DNA of 21,171 nt, from positions 1-21,171 of the forward strand of contig CAKOND010000018.1 in assembly GCA_934096945.1 (NCBI GenBank), in the 5' to 3' direction. The DNA comes from an uncultured Bacilli bacterium. GTDB lineage: Bacteria > Bacillota_I > Bacilli_A > RF39 > UBA660. The notes below the pieces were generated by a model. It was not told where the DNA came from and did not search any database. It was given only the letters and a program-made list of their open reading frames with translations. A program made the position numbers and the translations under genes. Position 1 is the stretch's first letter. Every line of letters begins with the position of its first letter. Of this stretch, positions 7,871 through 14,046 are shown piece after piece.

Positions 7871-8467
7871 ATGAGAATGAGAAATCCTAAAGATAAAGAT
7901 GAATTATTAAATGGTTGTGATTATTATTATGAAGGTGCCTTTGATAATGATAATCCAGTACACTTAGAAATAGGTATGGGAAAAGGACAATTTATACTTA
8001 ATATGGCTATTAATAACCCTGATATAAATTTTATTGGAGTAGAGAAGTTTAGCAGTGTTGCAAGTGTTGCTATTAAGAAAATAAATCTATATAAACCTAG
8101 TAATTTAAAAATAATAGTTGGAGACATTGCTAATACTCATGATTTACTTGATGGTAAAATTGATACAATTTATCTTAATTTTTCAGATCCTTGGCCTAAA
8201 GATAGACATGCTAAAAGGAGACTTACTTCAATTAATTATTTAAAAGTTTACGATAAGTTATTTAAAGGAAAACCTCATATTGTGCAAAAAACAGATAATG
8301 ATGATTTATTTGAATATAGTTTAGAACAATATAAAGAATATGGTTATAAGATTAATAAAATAAGTTATGATTTACATAAAGAGGAAATTCCTAATATTAT
8401 GACTGAATATGAAGAAAGATTTAGTAATATGGGAATTAAAATAAAATATGTTGATGTTAGTAAATAA
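7871..8467 (+). CDS. trmB: tRNA (guanine-N7)-methyltransferase
   Basis: This enzyme methylates G46 of tRNA at N7 using S-adenosylmethionine. The 198-residue length is normal. It has the SAM-binding LEIGMGKGQF segment (32-41), GVEKF in place of the common G.E. acidic strand, and the family signature NFSDPWPKDRHAKRRL (103-118), followed by the conserved VQKTDND and TEYEERF motifs near the C-terminus. The SD is weak (GGAAAGAAG), and a second in-frame ATG two codons on is an alternative start. Its stop lies at the base of a hairpin that appears to terminate a transcript from the opposite strand. Confidence 0.95.
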   Translation: MRMRNPKDKDELLNGCDYYYEGAFDNDNPVHLEIGMGKGQFILNMAINNPDINFIGVEKFSSVASVAIKKINLYKPSNLKIIVGDIANTHDLLDGKIDTIYLNFSDPWPKDRHAKRRLTSINYLKVYDKLFKGKPHIVQKTDNDDLFEYSLEQYKEYGYKINKISYDLHKEEIPNIMTEYEERFSNMGIKIKYVDVSK

Positions 8468-8619
8468 AAAATCTCAAAGATAGACTTTGAGATTGTAGGG
8501 CTAATTATATTTTCTATGAAAGAGGATATGTTAATAACAATAAAAATATAATTAGCATGGTTTGTTACCCGTAGTTAAGTGTTTAGAAGTGATAGATATA
8601 TTATTTTTTCGGGTAACAG
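8466..8619 (-). ncRNA. Candidate small RNA (three hairpins, own promoter and terminator)
   Basis: Read on the minus strand, this ~154-base interval follows a TTGCAT-16-TATAAT promoter and ends in a textbook terminator: AATCTCAAAG (8485-8494, complement) with a 5-base loop, closed by 8470-8479, then six Ts. Between these are two more perfect inverted repeats: TGTTACCCG with CGGGTAACA (8610-8618 and 8563-8571), and AAAATATAATTAGC with its complement (8543-8556 and 8500-8513). The 29-base loop of the second carries a pyrimidine run, CCTCTTTC, complementary to SD-like sequence. No convincing ORF is present. It does not match 6S, SRP, tmRNA or RNase P motifs that I know. The coordinates are predicted, not observed. 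Confidence 0.65.
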
Positions 8620-8625
8620 TGAGTT

Positions 8626-8653
8626 ATTATACACATAAAAAGACAAAATGCAA
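8626..8653 (-). promoter_or_regulatory. Promoter of the candidate small RNA
   Basis: On the minus strand: TTGCAT (8648-8653), a 16-base spacer and a perfect TATAAT (8626-8631). The first inverted repeat starts 8 bases after the -10. Confidence 0.65.
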
Positions 8654-8745
8654 GCGATTCGACATTGTTCGACTAAAGTTTTAAGTAAAAATAGGTATTT
8701 TAGTGAAATTAGGTAAAATTTTGACTTTATTAGTTGAAATTTTTT

Positions 8746-8754
8746 TGATATAAT
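8746..8754 (+). promoter_or_regulatory. Extended -10 promoter of the envelope operon
   Basis: TGATATAAT: an extended -10 with a perfect TATAAT at 8749-8754, 18 bases before the ATG at 8773. No -35 lies at ideal spacing (a TTGACT is 22 bases upstream), as extended -10 promoters can tolerate. Confidence 0.6.
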
Positions 8755-8772
8755 TATTGATAGAGGTTAGAT

Positions 8773-9408
8773 ATGAAAAAAGTATTAATAATAATATGTT
8801 TACTCTTTATAACAGGTTGTAGTGATATAAGAAAACAAAGTTATGATGATATAATAAATAATATTGCTACAAGAGCTAATAAAGGAAATGTATATAGAAC
8901 AGGTTATAGTTATTATCTTCCTAGAGGTATGAAGGTTTCTGATAGTACTTTATATAATGAAGCTATAACTGATGCTAGATATAAATATTATTTATATGTT
9001 GATATAGTAAGTTATTATAAAAAAGTAACAAAAGATTATACTATTAATAATAATGCTTTGGTGTCAAAAAAACTAGAATATAATGGCAAATTTGGGTATG
9101 TTGAAGTAAATTTATTAAAAAATGATAAATATTTAGTTGAAATTATGTATAATTATGCTAAAATAGAAGTGATAGTAGATAAGATTAATTTGAATGAAGC
9201 TATGTTATCTATTATAAACATATTAAAAAGTGTTGAGTATAATGATAGTATAATTGCTAATTTAATGGGTGATGATATCCTTAATTTTAGTGAAGAAGAG
9301 TTTAATATATTCAATACAAAGGGTAGTGAAAGTAATTATCTGACTGTGGATAAAGATACTAATGAAGAGGAAGATACAAAAATTCCTGACCCAGATTTAA
9401 TTAACTAG
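8773..9408 (+). CDS. Putative lipoprotein of unknown function
   Basis: A 211-residue protein with a lipoprotein signal peptide: MKKV, a hydrophobic core and the lipobox FITGC, with Cys16 as the lipidation site. The mature part has an NIATRANKGNVYRTGYSYYLPRGM segment, several Tyr-rich beta strands and an acidic C-terminal tail. It should be anchored on the outer face of the membrane. I do not recognise the family. AGAGG lies upstream at suitable distance. It is the first gene of a tight four-gene set; the next gene starts 13 bases after its stop. Confidence 0.8.
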   Translation: MKKVLIIICLLFITGCSDIRKQSYDDIINNIATRANKGNVYRTGYSYYLPRGMKVSDSTLYNEAITDARYKYYLYVDIVSYYKKVTKDYTINNNALVSKKLEYNGKFGYVEVNLLKNDKYLVEIMYNYAKIEVIVDKINLNEAMLSIINILKSVEYNDSIIANLMGDDILNFSEEEFNIFNTKGSESNYLTVDKDTNEEEDTKIPDPDLIN

Positions 9409-9421
9409 AAAGGTGGATATC

Positions 9422-10339
9422 ATGGGAATATTTAATAAAATTAAAGGTATATTATTTGAAGAAGTTGAAGAAGATGAAGTAGAAGCTAAAGGAGTAAAAA
9501 ATGCTAAAGAGGAAAAGCCAATAGCTGAGAAAATTGAACCTCAAAGAAAAGAAACAGTAGCATTTGATGCTCCGAAAGCTCCGGTAGGAGTGGCTGCGAA
9601 AGAAGAAAAACATGAAGATTTAAGTGAAAGAGAATTGTTTAAACCTGATAAGAGTTTTTCTTTCCCAGATTTTGATGAAGAAGAATTTTCTAATATGAGT
9701 AGAGTTTCTAAACCTAAAGCTACTACAAATGTACTTGAATATGAAAAAAAGAGAAAAGTAGAAAAGAAATATGATTTGGGAAGGTATGAAAGAGTTGAAA
9801 GAACTGAAACAGTAGAAAGAAAGAAGTTTAAACCTTCGCCGATTATTTCACCAGTGTATGGAATACTTAATGAAGATTATAAGCCAGAAGATATAAAGAC
9901 TAAAGATGTAACTAGTGATGCAAATAGTTTAGATTTTAATAGTGTACGTAAGAAGGCTTTTGGAGAAGATGTAAAGGAAAAACCAACAAGTACATATTAT
10001 GAAGAAACTGTAACTGTTAAATTAAAAGAAAATGAGGAAGAAAAGAAACAAAAAGTTAAAACTATTGATGAACTTTTGGAAGATACATCTGATATGGTTA
10101 TTGATGTAAAAGATGATGTTAAAAGTAAACTAGATACATTAGAAGAACCTGTCGTGGAACCTCAAGTTGAACCATCCGAAGAATATGAAAAGGTTGATGA
10201 AGATTTAGAAGAATTAACTCAAAAGGATGAAAAAGTTAAAACAAATAAACAAAAAGTAGAAGATGATGATACTTTAGAAAATGATTTATTTGATTTAATA
10301 GATTCGATGTATGATAATAGAGAGGATGGTGATATTTAA
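9422..10339 (+). CDS. Acidic, disordered cytoplasmic protein
   Basis: 305 residues from ATG 9422, chosen because AGAAAGGTGG is well placed; a GTG at 9413 lies inside this SD. The protein is dominated by Glu, Lys and Asp with predicted disorder. It starts with a short amphipathic helix (MGIFNKIKGILF) that could touch the membrane, and contains one well-ordered island, FKPSPIISPVYGIL (136-149), which looks like a conserved peptide-binding or docking motif. Long acidic/basic runs continue to the end (EEYEKVDEDLEELTQKDEK). The layout is reminiscent of cytoplasmic scaffold or division-associated proteins, but I cannot assign a role. The stop overlaps the next start (TAATG). Confidence 0.8.
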   Translation: MGIFNKIKGILFEEVEEDEVEAKGVKNAKEEKPIAEKIEPQRKETVAFDAPKAPVGVAAKEEKHEDLSERELFKPDKSFSFPDFDEEEFSNMSRVSKPKATTNVLEYEKKRKVEKKYDLGRYERVERTETVERKKFKPSPIISPVYGILNEDYKPEDIKTKDVTSDANSLDFNSVRKKAFGEDVKEKPTSTYYEETVTVKLKENEEEKKQKVKTIDELLEDTSDMVIDVKDDVKSKLDTLEEPVVEPQVEPSEEYEKVDEDLEELTQKDEKVKTNKQKVEDDDTLENDLFDLIDSMYDNREDGDI

Positions 10340-10626
10340 TGGAATTTTGGTTAAGTTTTTTACCAATTATTATTTATCTTTTGTTAATAGCACTTTTAAC
10401 TATTGGAATAATTCTTGGTATAAAGACTATAATAACTATGGATAAGTTAGAAAAAGTGGTTGATAATGTTAATGAAAAAGTTGAATCACTAAATTCAATA
10501 TTCAGTATAATTGATTTTACAACTGATAAGATTGCTTCTTTTACTGATAAAGTAGTGGAAGTAACTGGAAATTTATTTAGTAAAATATTATTTAGAAAAA
10601 AAGGAAAGGATAAGGGAGAAGAATAA
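10339..10626 (+). CDS. Single-pass membrane protein with cytoplasmic helix (DUF948-like)
   Basis: A 95-residue protein. Residues about 5-30 are a long hydrophobic segment (LPIIIYLLLIALLTIGIILG), followed by an amphipathic helix (DKLEKVVDNVNEKVESLN) and a basic tail (RKKGKDKGEE). This layout recalls DUF948 proteins, which often sit beside YtxH genes in Bacillota, as here. The function is unknown; it may organise envelope or stress-related complexes. It starts inside the previous stop (TAATG), so translational coupling is likely, and it ends one base before the YtxH-like gene. Confidence 0.8.
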   Translation: MEFWLSFLPIIIYLLLIALLTIGIILGIKTIITMDKLEKVVDNVNEKVESLNSIFSIIDFTTDKIASFTDKVVEVTGNLFSKILFRKKGKDKGEE

Positions 10627-10627
10627 T

Positions 10628-11041
10628 ATGAAAAAAGGTGGATTAGGAAAATTTATTGCTGGAGCAGCTGTTGGAGCAGGACTTGGACTTCTATTTGCTC
10701 CGAAGACTGGAAAGGAAACTAGAGAAATTTTAAAGAAAAAATTTGATGAAGTTTTAGAACAAGTTAAATCTATTAAAGCTGAAGATGTTAAAGCAAGCAT
10801 TGTTAAAAAAGTTAATGAACTTCAAAAAGAATTAAAAGATTTAGACAAAGAAAAAGCTTTAAAGATTGCTAAACAAAAAGCAACTAAAATACAAAAAAAA
10901 GCTGATGAATTATATAAATTAGCTGTTGAAAAAGGTACACCAGTTGTAGAAAAAAGTGTTAGTGAATTAAAACAAGCTACTGCTGATGCTTTAAAGAAAA
11001 TAGTTGCTAAACTTGAAGAAGAAGATAAAAAAACAAAATAA
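10628..11041 (+). CDS. YtxH-family protein
   Basis: A 137-residue protein. The N-terminus has the YtxH signature: a short basic start, the glycine/alanine-rich hydrophobic GKFIAGAAVGAGLGLLFAPK (8-27) and TGKETREILKK. The rest is a long Lys/Glu-rich helix with near-heptad spacing, probably a coiled coil. YtxH proteins are linked to general stress in Bacillus but lack a defined activity. A strong SD (AAGGGAGAAG) overlaps the end of the previous gene. It is the last gene of the operon and is followed by a terminator. Confidence 0.88.
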   Translation: MKKGGLGKFIAGAAVGAGLGLLFAPKTGKETREILKKKFDEVLEQVKSIKAEDVKASIVKKVNELQKELKDLDKEKALKIAKQKATKIQKKADELYKLAVEKGTPVVEKSVSELKQATADALKKIVAKLEEEDKKTK

Positions 11042-11049
11042 TTAAAATT

Positions 11050-11072
11050 AGCTCCTTATATGGAGCTTTTTG
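11050..11072. terminator. Terminator between convergent genes
   Basis: A 6-bp perfect stem, AGCTCC (11050-11055) with GGAGCT (11062-11067), then TTTTT. It terminates the envelope operon on the plus strand. The XRE gene from the other side ends inside it, and the hairpin is followed by a weaker T-rich tract on that strand. Confidence 0.8.
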
Positions 11073-11292
11073 TGTGCTGTTTTTTTGTTTCAATTATTAT
11101 GTTTAAGTTGTATTTTTCAGCTATTTTTAGTAGTGTTTCAAAAGTGTAGTTAACTGTGCCATATTCATATTTTTCAATTGAAGATTTGCTTGCTTTAATA
11201 TTTTTTGCAAGTTCTTCTTGAGTTAAGTCAAGTCCTTGACGTAAAAATTTAAATGTTTCATTTGCTTTGTAATTATTTGCTATTAGTTTCAT
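11056..11292 (-). CDS. XRE-family transcriptional regulator (single HTH)
   Basis: A 78-residue protein, essentially one Cro/C1-type helix-turn-helix: FKFLRQGLDLTQEELAKNIKASKSSIEKYEYGTVNYTFETLLKIAEKYNL, where TQEELA, SKSSIEKYE and the LLKIAEKY helix are characteristic. There is no additional domain, so it probably acts as a DNA-binding dimer alone. AGGTGAT precedes the ATG. Its start codon is divergent from the large surface-protein gene, whose promoter overlaps the 5' side of this gene's leader. Control of that promoter, and self-control, is a reasonable inference but not shown. It could also be an orphan antitoxin-like regulator; no toxin gene is adjacent. Confidence 0.88.
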   Translation of the reverse strand: MKLIANNYKANETFKFLRQGLDLTQEELAKNIKASKSSIEKYEYGTVNYTFETLLKIAEKYNLNIIIETKKQHTKSSI

Positions 11293-11305
11293 ATTTTATC
11301 ACCTA

Positions 11306-11334
11306 TTGACATCGTAACATTTTACTAGTATAAT
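11306..11334 (+). promoter_or_regulatory. Consensus promoter of the surface-protein gene
   Basis: TTGACA (11306-11311), exactly 17 bases, then TATAAT (11329-11334): a full consensus match. A second GTATAAT lies 12 bases further on, forming a direct repeat that could be an operator for the divergent XRE regulator. It is the strongest promoter seen in the window. Confidence 0.85.
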
Positions 11335-11375
11335 TATGGTATAATTCGTAAGATATTATGATATAGAGGCGTAAC

Positions 11376-12866
11376 ATGAAAGATAAAAGGAATATTGTAT
11401 TTGTAATTTTGTTAGTTGTTTTTACTTTGGGTGGGGCATTAATAGGAAGACAAAGTAAAGTAACAGATGTTTATGAAAATAATGAAACAAATATAAAAAA
11501 GAGTAAAAATATGCTTTCAATGATGCTTGAAACAGAAGCAAACTCAGGTAATTATGAACTTACAACAAGGGAAAGTTGGCCAACAGAAGGTTATGTTTTT
11601 AACTCTGAATTATCAAAGTGTGAAAATGGTGGAAAATTATTCTGGAATGATATAAATAAAAGAGTTGTTATGAATGGTAATAAATCAGATAAGTGTTATG
11701 TATATTTTGACAAATATAATCCCATAACTATAAATAATTATTCTATAACATCAAATGGAAATTCAATTACTATAACAATTGATGCAACAGCTGGAACAGG
11801 AACGATAGCAAAATATTTATATTCAAAAGATAATGGTGTTTCATATGTGCAAAGTGCAAATAATACATATACTTTTACTGGACTAGATAAAGGAACATAT
11901 AATATAAAAGCATATGTACAAGATTCAAATGGCAAAAATAGTGAAATAATTTCTAAAACAATTGAAATAACTTCAATTATCTTGGCAGATTATGTAAAGT
12001 CACTATATACAGGAACGCAAGGGGAAAATAATATTTATTATCATGATAGTACACTAACAAATGGAGCAGGTGACAATAGTTATAGATATGCCGGAGCAAA
12101 TCCAAATAATTATGTATGCTTTGGAAGTACAGCAACATCATGTCCTACAGATAATTTGTATAGAATAATCGGGGTATTTGGAGATAAAGTAAAACTAATC
12201 AAATATGATTATGCAAATAGTAATTTACTTGGAACAGATGGGGGTTATTCAGGAACAGTACCACCAAATGCATCATACTATAAGGGAAGTTTAACGACAA
12301 TAAATACATATTATTGGAATTATAAAGCAAATAATAACTCTTCGAATACATGGAGTACAAGTTTATTTAATAAAACAAATTTAAATACAAATTATTTAAA
12401 TAAAATAGGTCCAACATGGTCAAATTTAATTGAGGATACTACATGGAAAGTAAGTGGACATACAACATATGCTGTAACACCAAAAGCAATGTATACGGCA
12501 GAAATAACAAATGCCACAAAGACATATGGACCAGAAAATGGTACATCAAAAATAGGATTAATGTATGCAAGTGATTATGGGTTTGCGGCAGCCCCGAGTG
12601 CATGGACATCCACACTTTATGGTTATAATAGTTCATCAATAATATCGGTGAATTGGATGTATATGGGACTAAGCGAATGGACAATTACGCCTCATTCTTC
12701 AAAAAGCAGCACCGACGTGTTCCAGGCAGTAATCAGCGGCAACCTGAACAGCGCCGGCAGCGCGTACTATGGGAATGGCGTCCGTCCAGTCTTGTATCTA
12801 AAAGCTTCTGTAGCCTATGCTGGAGGAGTTGGAACTCAATCTGATCCTATTATTGTTGGAGATTAA
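11376..12866 (+). CDS. Anchored surface protein with Ig-like and lectin-like domains; likely DGR target
   Basis: A 496-residue protein. Residues about 8-27 form a signal/membrane anchor. A small Cys-paired module follows (SKCENGG to DKCYVYF, ending near 111), then an Ig/FN3-like domain (about 112-196), then a C-terminal domain (about 203-496) with NLYRIIGVF, KIGLMYASDYG and GVRPVLYLKASVAYAGG. That last domain looks like the C-type-lectin or formylglycine-enzyme-like folds that often serve as diversified binding domains in gut Bacillota (DUF6273-like). Residues 444-469 are encoded by unusually GC-rich, NNC-type codons (separate entry). AGAGG precedes the ATG. The protein should be displayed outside the cell and bind an unknown ligand. 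A paralogue starts at 20207. Confidence 0.85.
   Translation: MKDKRNIVFVILLVVFTLGGALIGRQSKVTDVYENNETNIKKSKNMLSMMLETEANSGNYELTTRESWPTEGYVFNSELSKCENGGKLFWNDINKRVVMNGNKSDKCYVYFDKYNPITINNYSITSNGNSITITIDATAGTGTIAKYLYSKDNGVSYVQSANNTYTFTGLDKGTYNIKAYVQDSNGKNSEIISKTIEITSIILADYVKSLYTGTQGENNIYYHDSTLTNGAGDNSYRYAGANPNNYVCFGSTATSCPTDNLYRIIGVFGDKVKLIKYDYANSNLLGTDGGYSGTVPPNASYYKGSLTTINTYYWNYKANNNSSNTWSTSLFNKTNLNTNYLNKIGPTWSNLIEDTTWKVSGHTTYAVTPKAMYTAEITNATKTYGPENGTSKIGLMYASDYGFAAAPSAWTSTLYGYNSSSIISVNWMYMGLSEWTITPHSSKSSTDVFQAVISGNLNSAGSAYYGNGVRPVLYLKASVAYAGGVGTQSDPIIVGD
11685..12337 (+). repeat. Duplicated block shared with the paralogue at 20519-21171
   Basis: Nearly identical DNA to 20519-21171, with the first 158 bases (11685-11842) reading the same in both copies and scattered differences after that. 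The upstream halves of the two genes are clearly more diverged. The sharp boundary suggests recent duplication or gene conversion between paralogues. Confidence 0.85.
12669..12800 (+). other. Candidate DGR variable region (VR)
   Basis: The core at 12705-12791 is 55/87 G+C (63%) within a gene that is otherwise very AT-rich. Of the 26 codons from 12705 to 12782, 17 end in C: AGC, AGC, ACC, GAC, TTC, ATC, AGC, GGC, AAC, AAC, AGC, GCC, GGC, AGC, TAC, GGC, GTC. Elsewhere the gene prefers T or A at that position. Random change at the two adenines of template AAC codons gives exactly this NNC pattern. The 3' flank, GGCGTCCGTCCAGTC, could serve as the invariant initiation (IMH) end and encodes GVRPV. 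The outer limits are estimates. No template repeat or reverse transcriptase is in the window. Confidence 0.75.
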
Positions 12867-12889
12867 GGTAGCATTTGCTACTTTTTTCT
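12865..12889 (+). terminator. Terminator of the surface-protein gene
   Basis: The stem GTAGC (12868-12872) with GCTAC (12877-12881) extends by A-T and G-T pairs and is followed by six Ts. It overlaps the gene's stop codon and the -35 of the next promoter. Confidence 0.7.
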
Positions 12890-12903
12890 TTATTTGTTAT
12901 AAT
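12875..12903 (+). promoter_or_regulatory. Promoter of the 133-residue protein gene
   Basis: TTGCTA (12875-12880), 17 bases, TATAAT (12898-12903). The -35 lies within the upstream terminator hairpin. Confidence 0.6.
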
Positions 12904-12926
12904 ATTTCTTGAAAGAAGGGTTATCT

Positions 12927-13328
12927 ATGAAGTTTGATAATATATGTGAAGAAGAAAAATACTTTCCTTATATGGATATTTCGTTAGAAGAATCTAGAGA
13001 ATTTAGATATTTAATGAGTAACGTAGAGGTGTTAAAGAATGGAAAAATTTTAATGATGTCATTAAGGAATATGCCAGAATATGTTTATGCTAATGGATTA
13101 CTAGCTGATGCCGAATCTAATAAAACATTTGAAGGATTTATTTATAAGAAAGCTCATGGATATAAAATATATACTCTTGTTACTGATGCGTTATCTCAAA
13201 GAGATTGCTATTCTATAGATGAGTTTCTTTATCAAATTAAAAACATTAGAGTAAATAGTCGTGTTGAAAGAATGGAACCTGTTAGTAAGAAAATAAATTA
13301 TCCAGACGAATCTTTTGCTAGAAAATAG
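12927..13328 (+). CDS. Conserved-looking small protein, unknown function
   Basis: 133 residues from ATG 12927, chosen because AGAAGGG is at good distance; a TTG at 12909 is unlikely. It is soluble, with no signal peptide or membrane segment, and mixed alpha/beta in appearance (EESREFRYLMSNVEVLKNG, then KAHGYKIYTLVTDALSQRDC). It does not look like the accessory (Avd) protein of DGRs, which is a small helical-bundle protein, although it follows the DGR-like target gene. It lies upstream of the two-component genes but those have a separate candidate promoter. I do not recognise the family. Confidence 0.75.
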   Translation: MKFDNICEEEKYFPYMDISLEESREFRYLMSNVEVLKNGKILMMSLRNMPEYVYANGLLADAESNKTFEGFIYKKAHGYKIYTLVTDALSQRDCYSIDEFLYQIKNIRVNSRVERMEPVSKKINYPDESFARK

Positions 13329-13332
13329 ATTA

Positions 13333-13361
13333 TTTCATATGATTTTCACAAATTATATATA
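13333..13361 (+). promoter_or_regulatory. Candidate promoter of the two-component system
   Basis: TTTCAT (13333-13338), 17 bases, TATATA (13356-13361), 22 bases before the ATG. The spacing is good but the hexamers are weak. The TTTCATA and TTTTCACA elements resemble those at 15424-15455, which may indicate autoregulation by the encoded response regulator. Confidence 0.5.
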
Positions 13362-13383
13362 TACTGATAAGTGGGTGATTTAA

Positions 13384-14046
13384 ATGCGTGTTTTGGTAGT
13401 AGATGATGAAAAATTAATCAGAGATGTTATAAAAGAATATTTGCTTTTAGAAAAATTTGAAGTGGAAGAAGCTTCGAATGGACTTGAAGCTGTTGAAAAA
13501 GTTAAAAAAGATGATTTTGATATAATTATTATGGATATTATGATGCCTAAGATGGATGGTTATACTGCATGTAGGGAAATAAAAAAACTAAAAGATATTC
13601 CTTTTATTATGCTTTCTGCGCGTGGAGAAGAATATGATAAACTTATTGGCTTTGATTTAGGTATTGATGATTATGTTACAAAACCTTTTAGTCCGAAAGA
13701 ATTGGTGGCAAGAATTAAAGCTGTTACAAAGAGAAAAAAAGTGGTTAATAATATTTTTGAAATTAAGGGTATTAAACTTGATGATTTAGCTCATGATGTT
13801 TATATTGATAATAAAAAAGTTTATTTAACACCTAAAGAATACGATTTATTAAAGTATTTTATAGATAATAAAAATATAGCTTTATCAAGAGAAAATTTAC
13901 TTTCTCATATCTGGGGTTATGATTTTTATGGTGATGATAGAACTGTAGATACACATGTCAAAACTTTAAGGAAACATTTAGGTAAATACAAAGATATGAT
14001 TGTTACAGTTCGTGCAGTGGGATATAAGTTTGTTTATGAAGACTAA
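13384..14046 (+). CDS. OmpR/PhoB-family response regulator
   Basis: A 220-residue protein with a receiver domain (1-120): acidic pocket D7/D8, phospho-acceptor D51 in IIIMDIMMPKMDG, switch residue S78 and K100 in TKPF. A winged-helix DNA-binding domain follows (about 128-218: LTPKEYDLLKYF, DDRTVDTHVKTLRKHLG, VRAVGYKF). It is phosphorylated by the kinase encoded next and should bind direct repeats at target promoters. GTGGGTGAT precedes the ATG. Its end overlaps the kinase start by 11 bases. The signal and regulon are unknown; neighbouring envelope genes are possible targets. Confidence 0.95.
   Translation: MRVLVVDDEKLIRDVIKEYLLLEKFEVEEASNGLEAVEKVKKDDFDIIIMDIMMPKMDGYTACREIKKLKDIPFIMLSARGEEYDKLIGFDLGIDDYVTKPFSPKELVARIKAVTKRKKVVNNIFEIKGIKLDDLAHDVYIDNKKVYLTPKEYDLLKYFIDNKNIALSRENLLSHIWGYDFYGDDRTVDTHVKTLRKHLGKYKDMIVTVRAVGYKFVYED

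Noticed and set aside
8516..8560. A 14-codon hydrophobic ORF (MLIIFLLLL...) on the minus strand inside the candidate small RNA
   Set aside because: It looks like a tiny type I toxin, but no SD precedes it and it lies in the 14-bp hairpin arm and loop; chance is more likely.
8627..8635. A TTATACACA sequence matching the DnaA box
   Set aside because: A single box, overlapping a promoter -10, with no cluster, no dnaA/dnaN nearby and no AT-rich unwinding region of note; expected by chance in AT-rich DNA.
8653..8675. TTCGAC repeated 11 bases apart (TTCGACATTGTTCGAC), resembling half a LexA site
   Set aside because: It does not fit the CGAAC-N4-GTTCG consensus and no SOS gene is adjacent.
12653..12844. 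A 63-codon frame on the plus strand, offset from the surface-protein gene
   Set aside because: It overlaps the GC-rich variable region in another frame, has no SD or family resemblance, and is open because the local GC-rich composition lowers stop frequency.
12927..13328. The 133-residue protein as a DGR accessory (Avd) protein
   Set aside because: Avd is a short helical-bundle protein; this product looks mixed alpha/beta and shows no resemblance, so I leave it unassigned.
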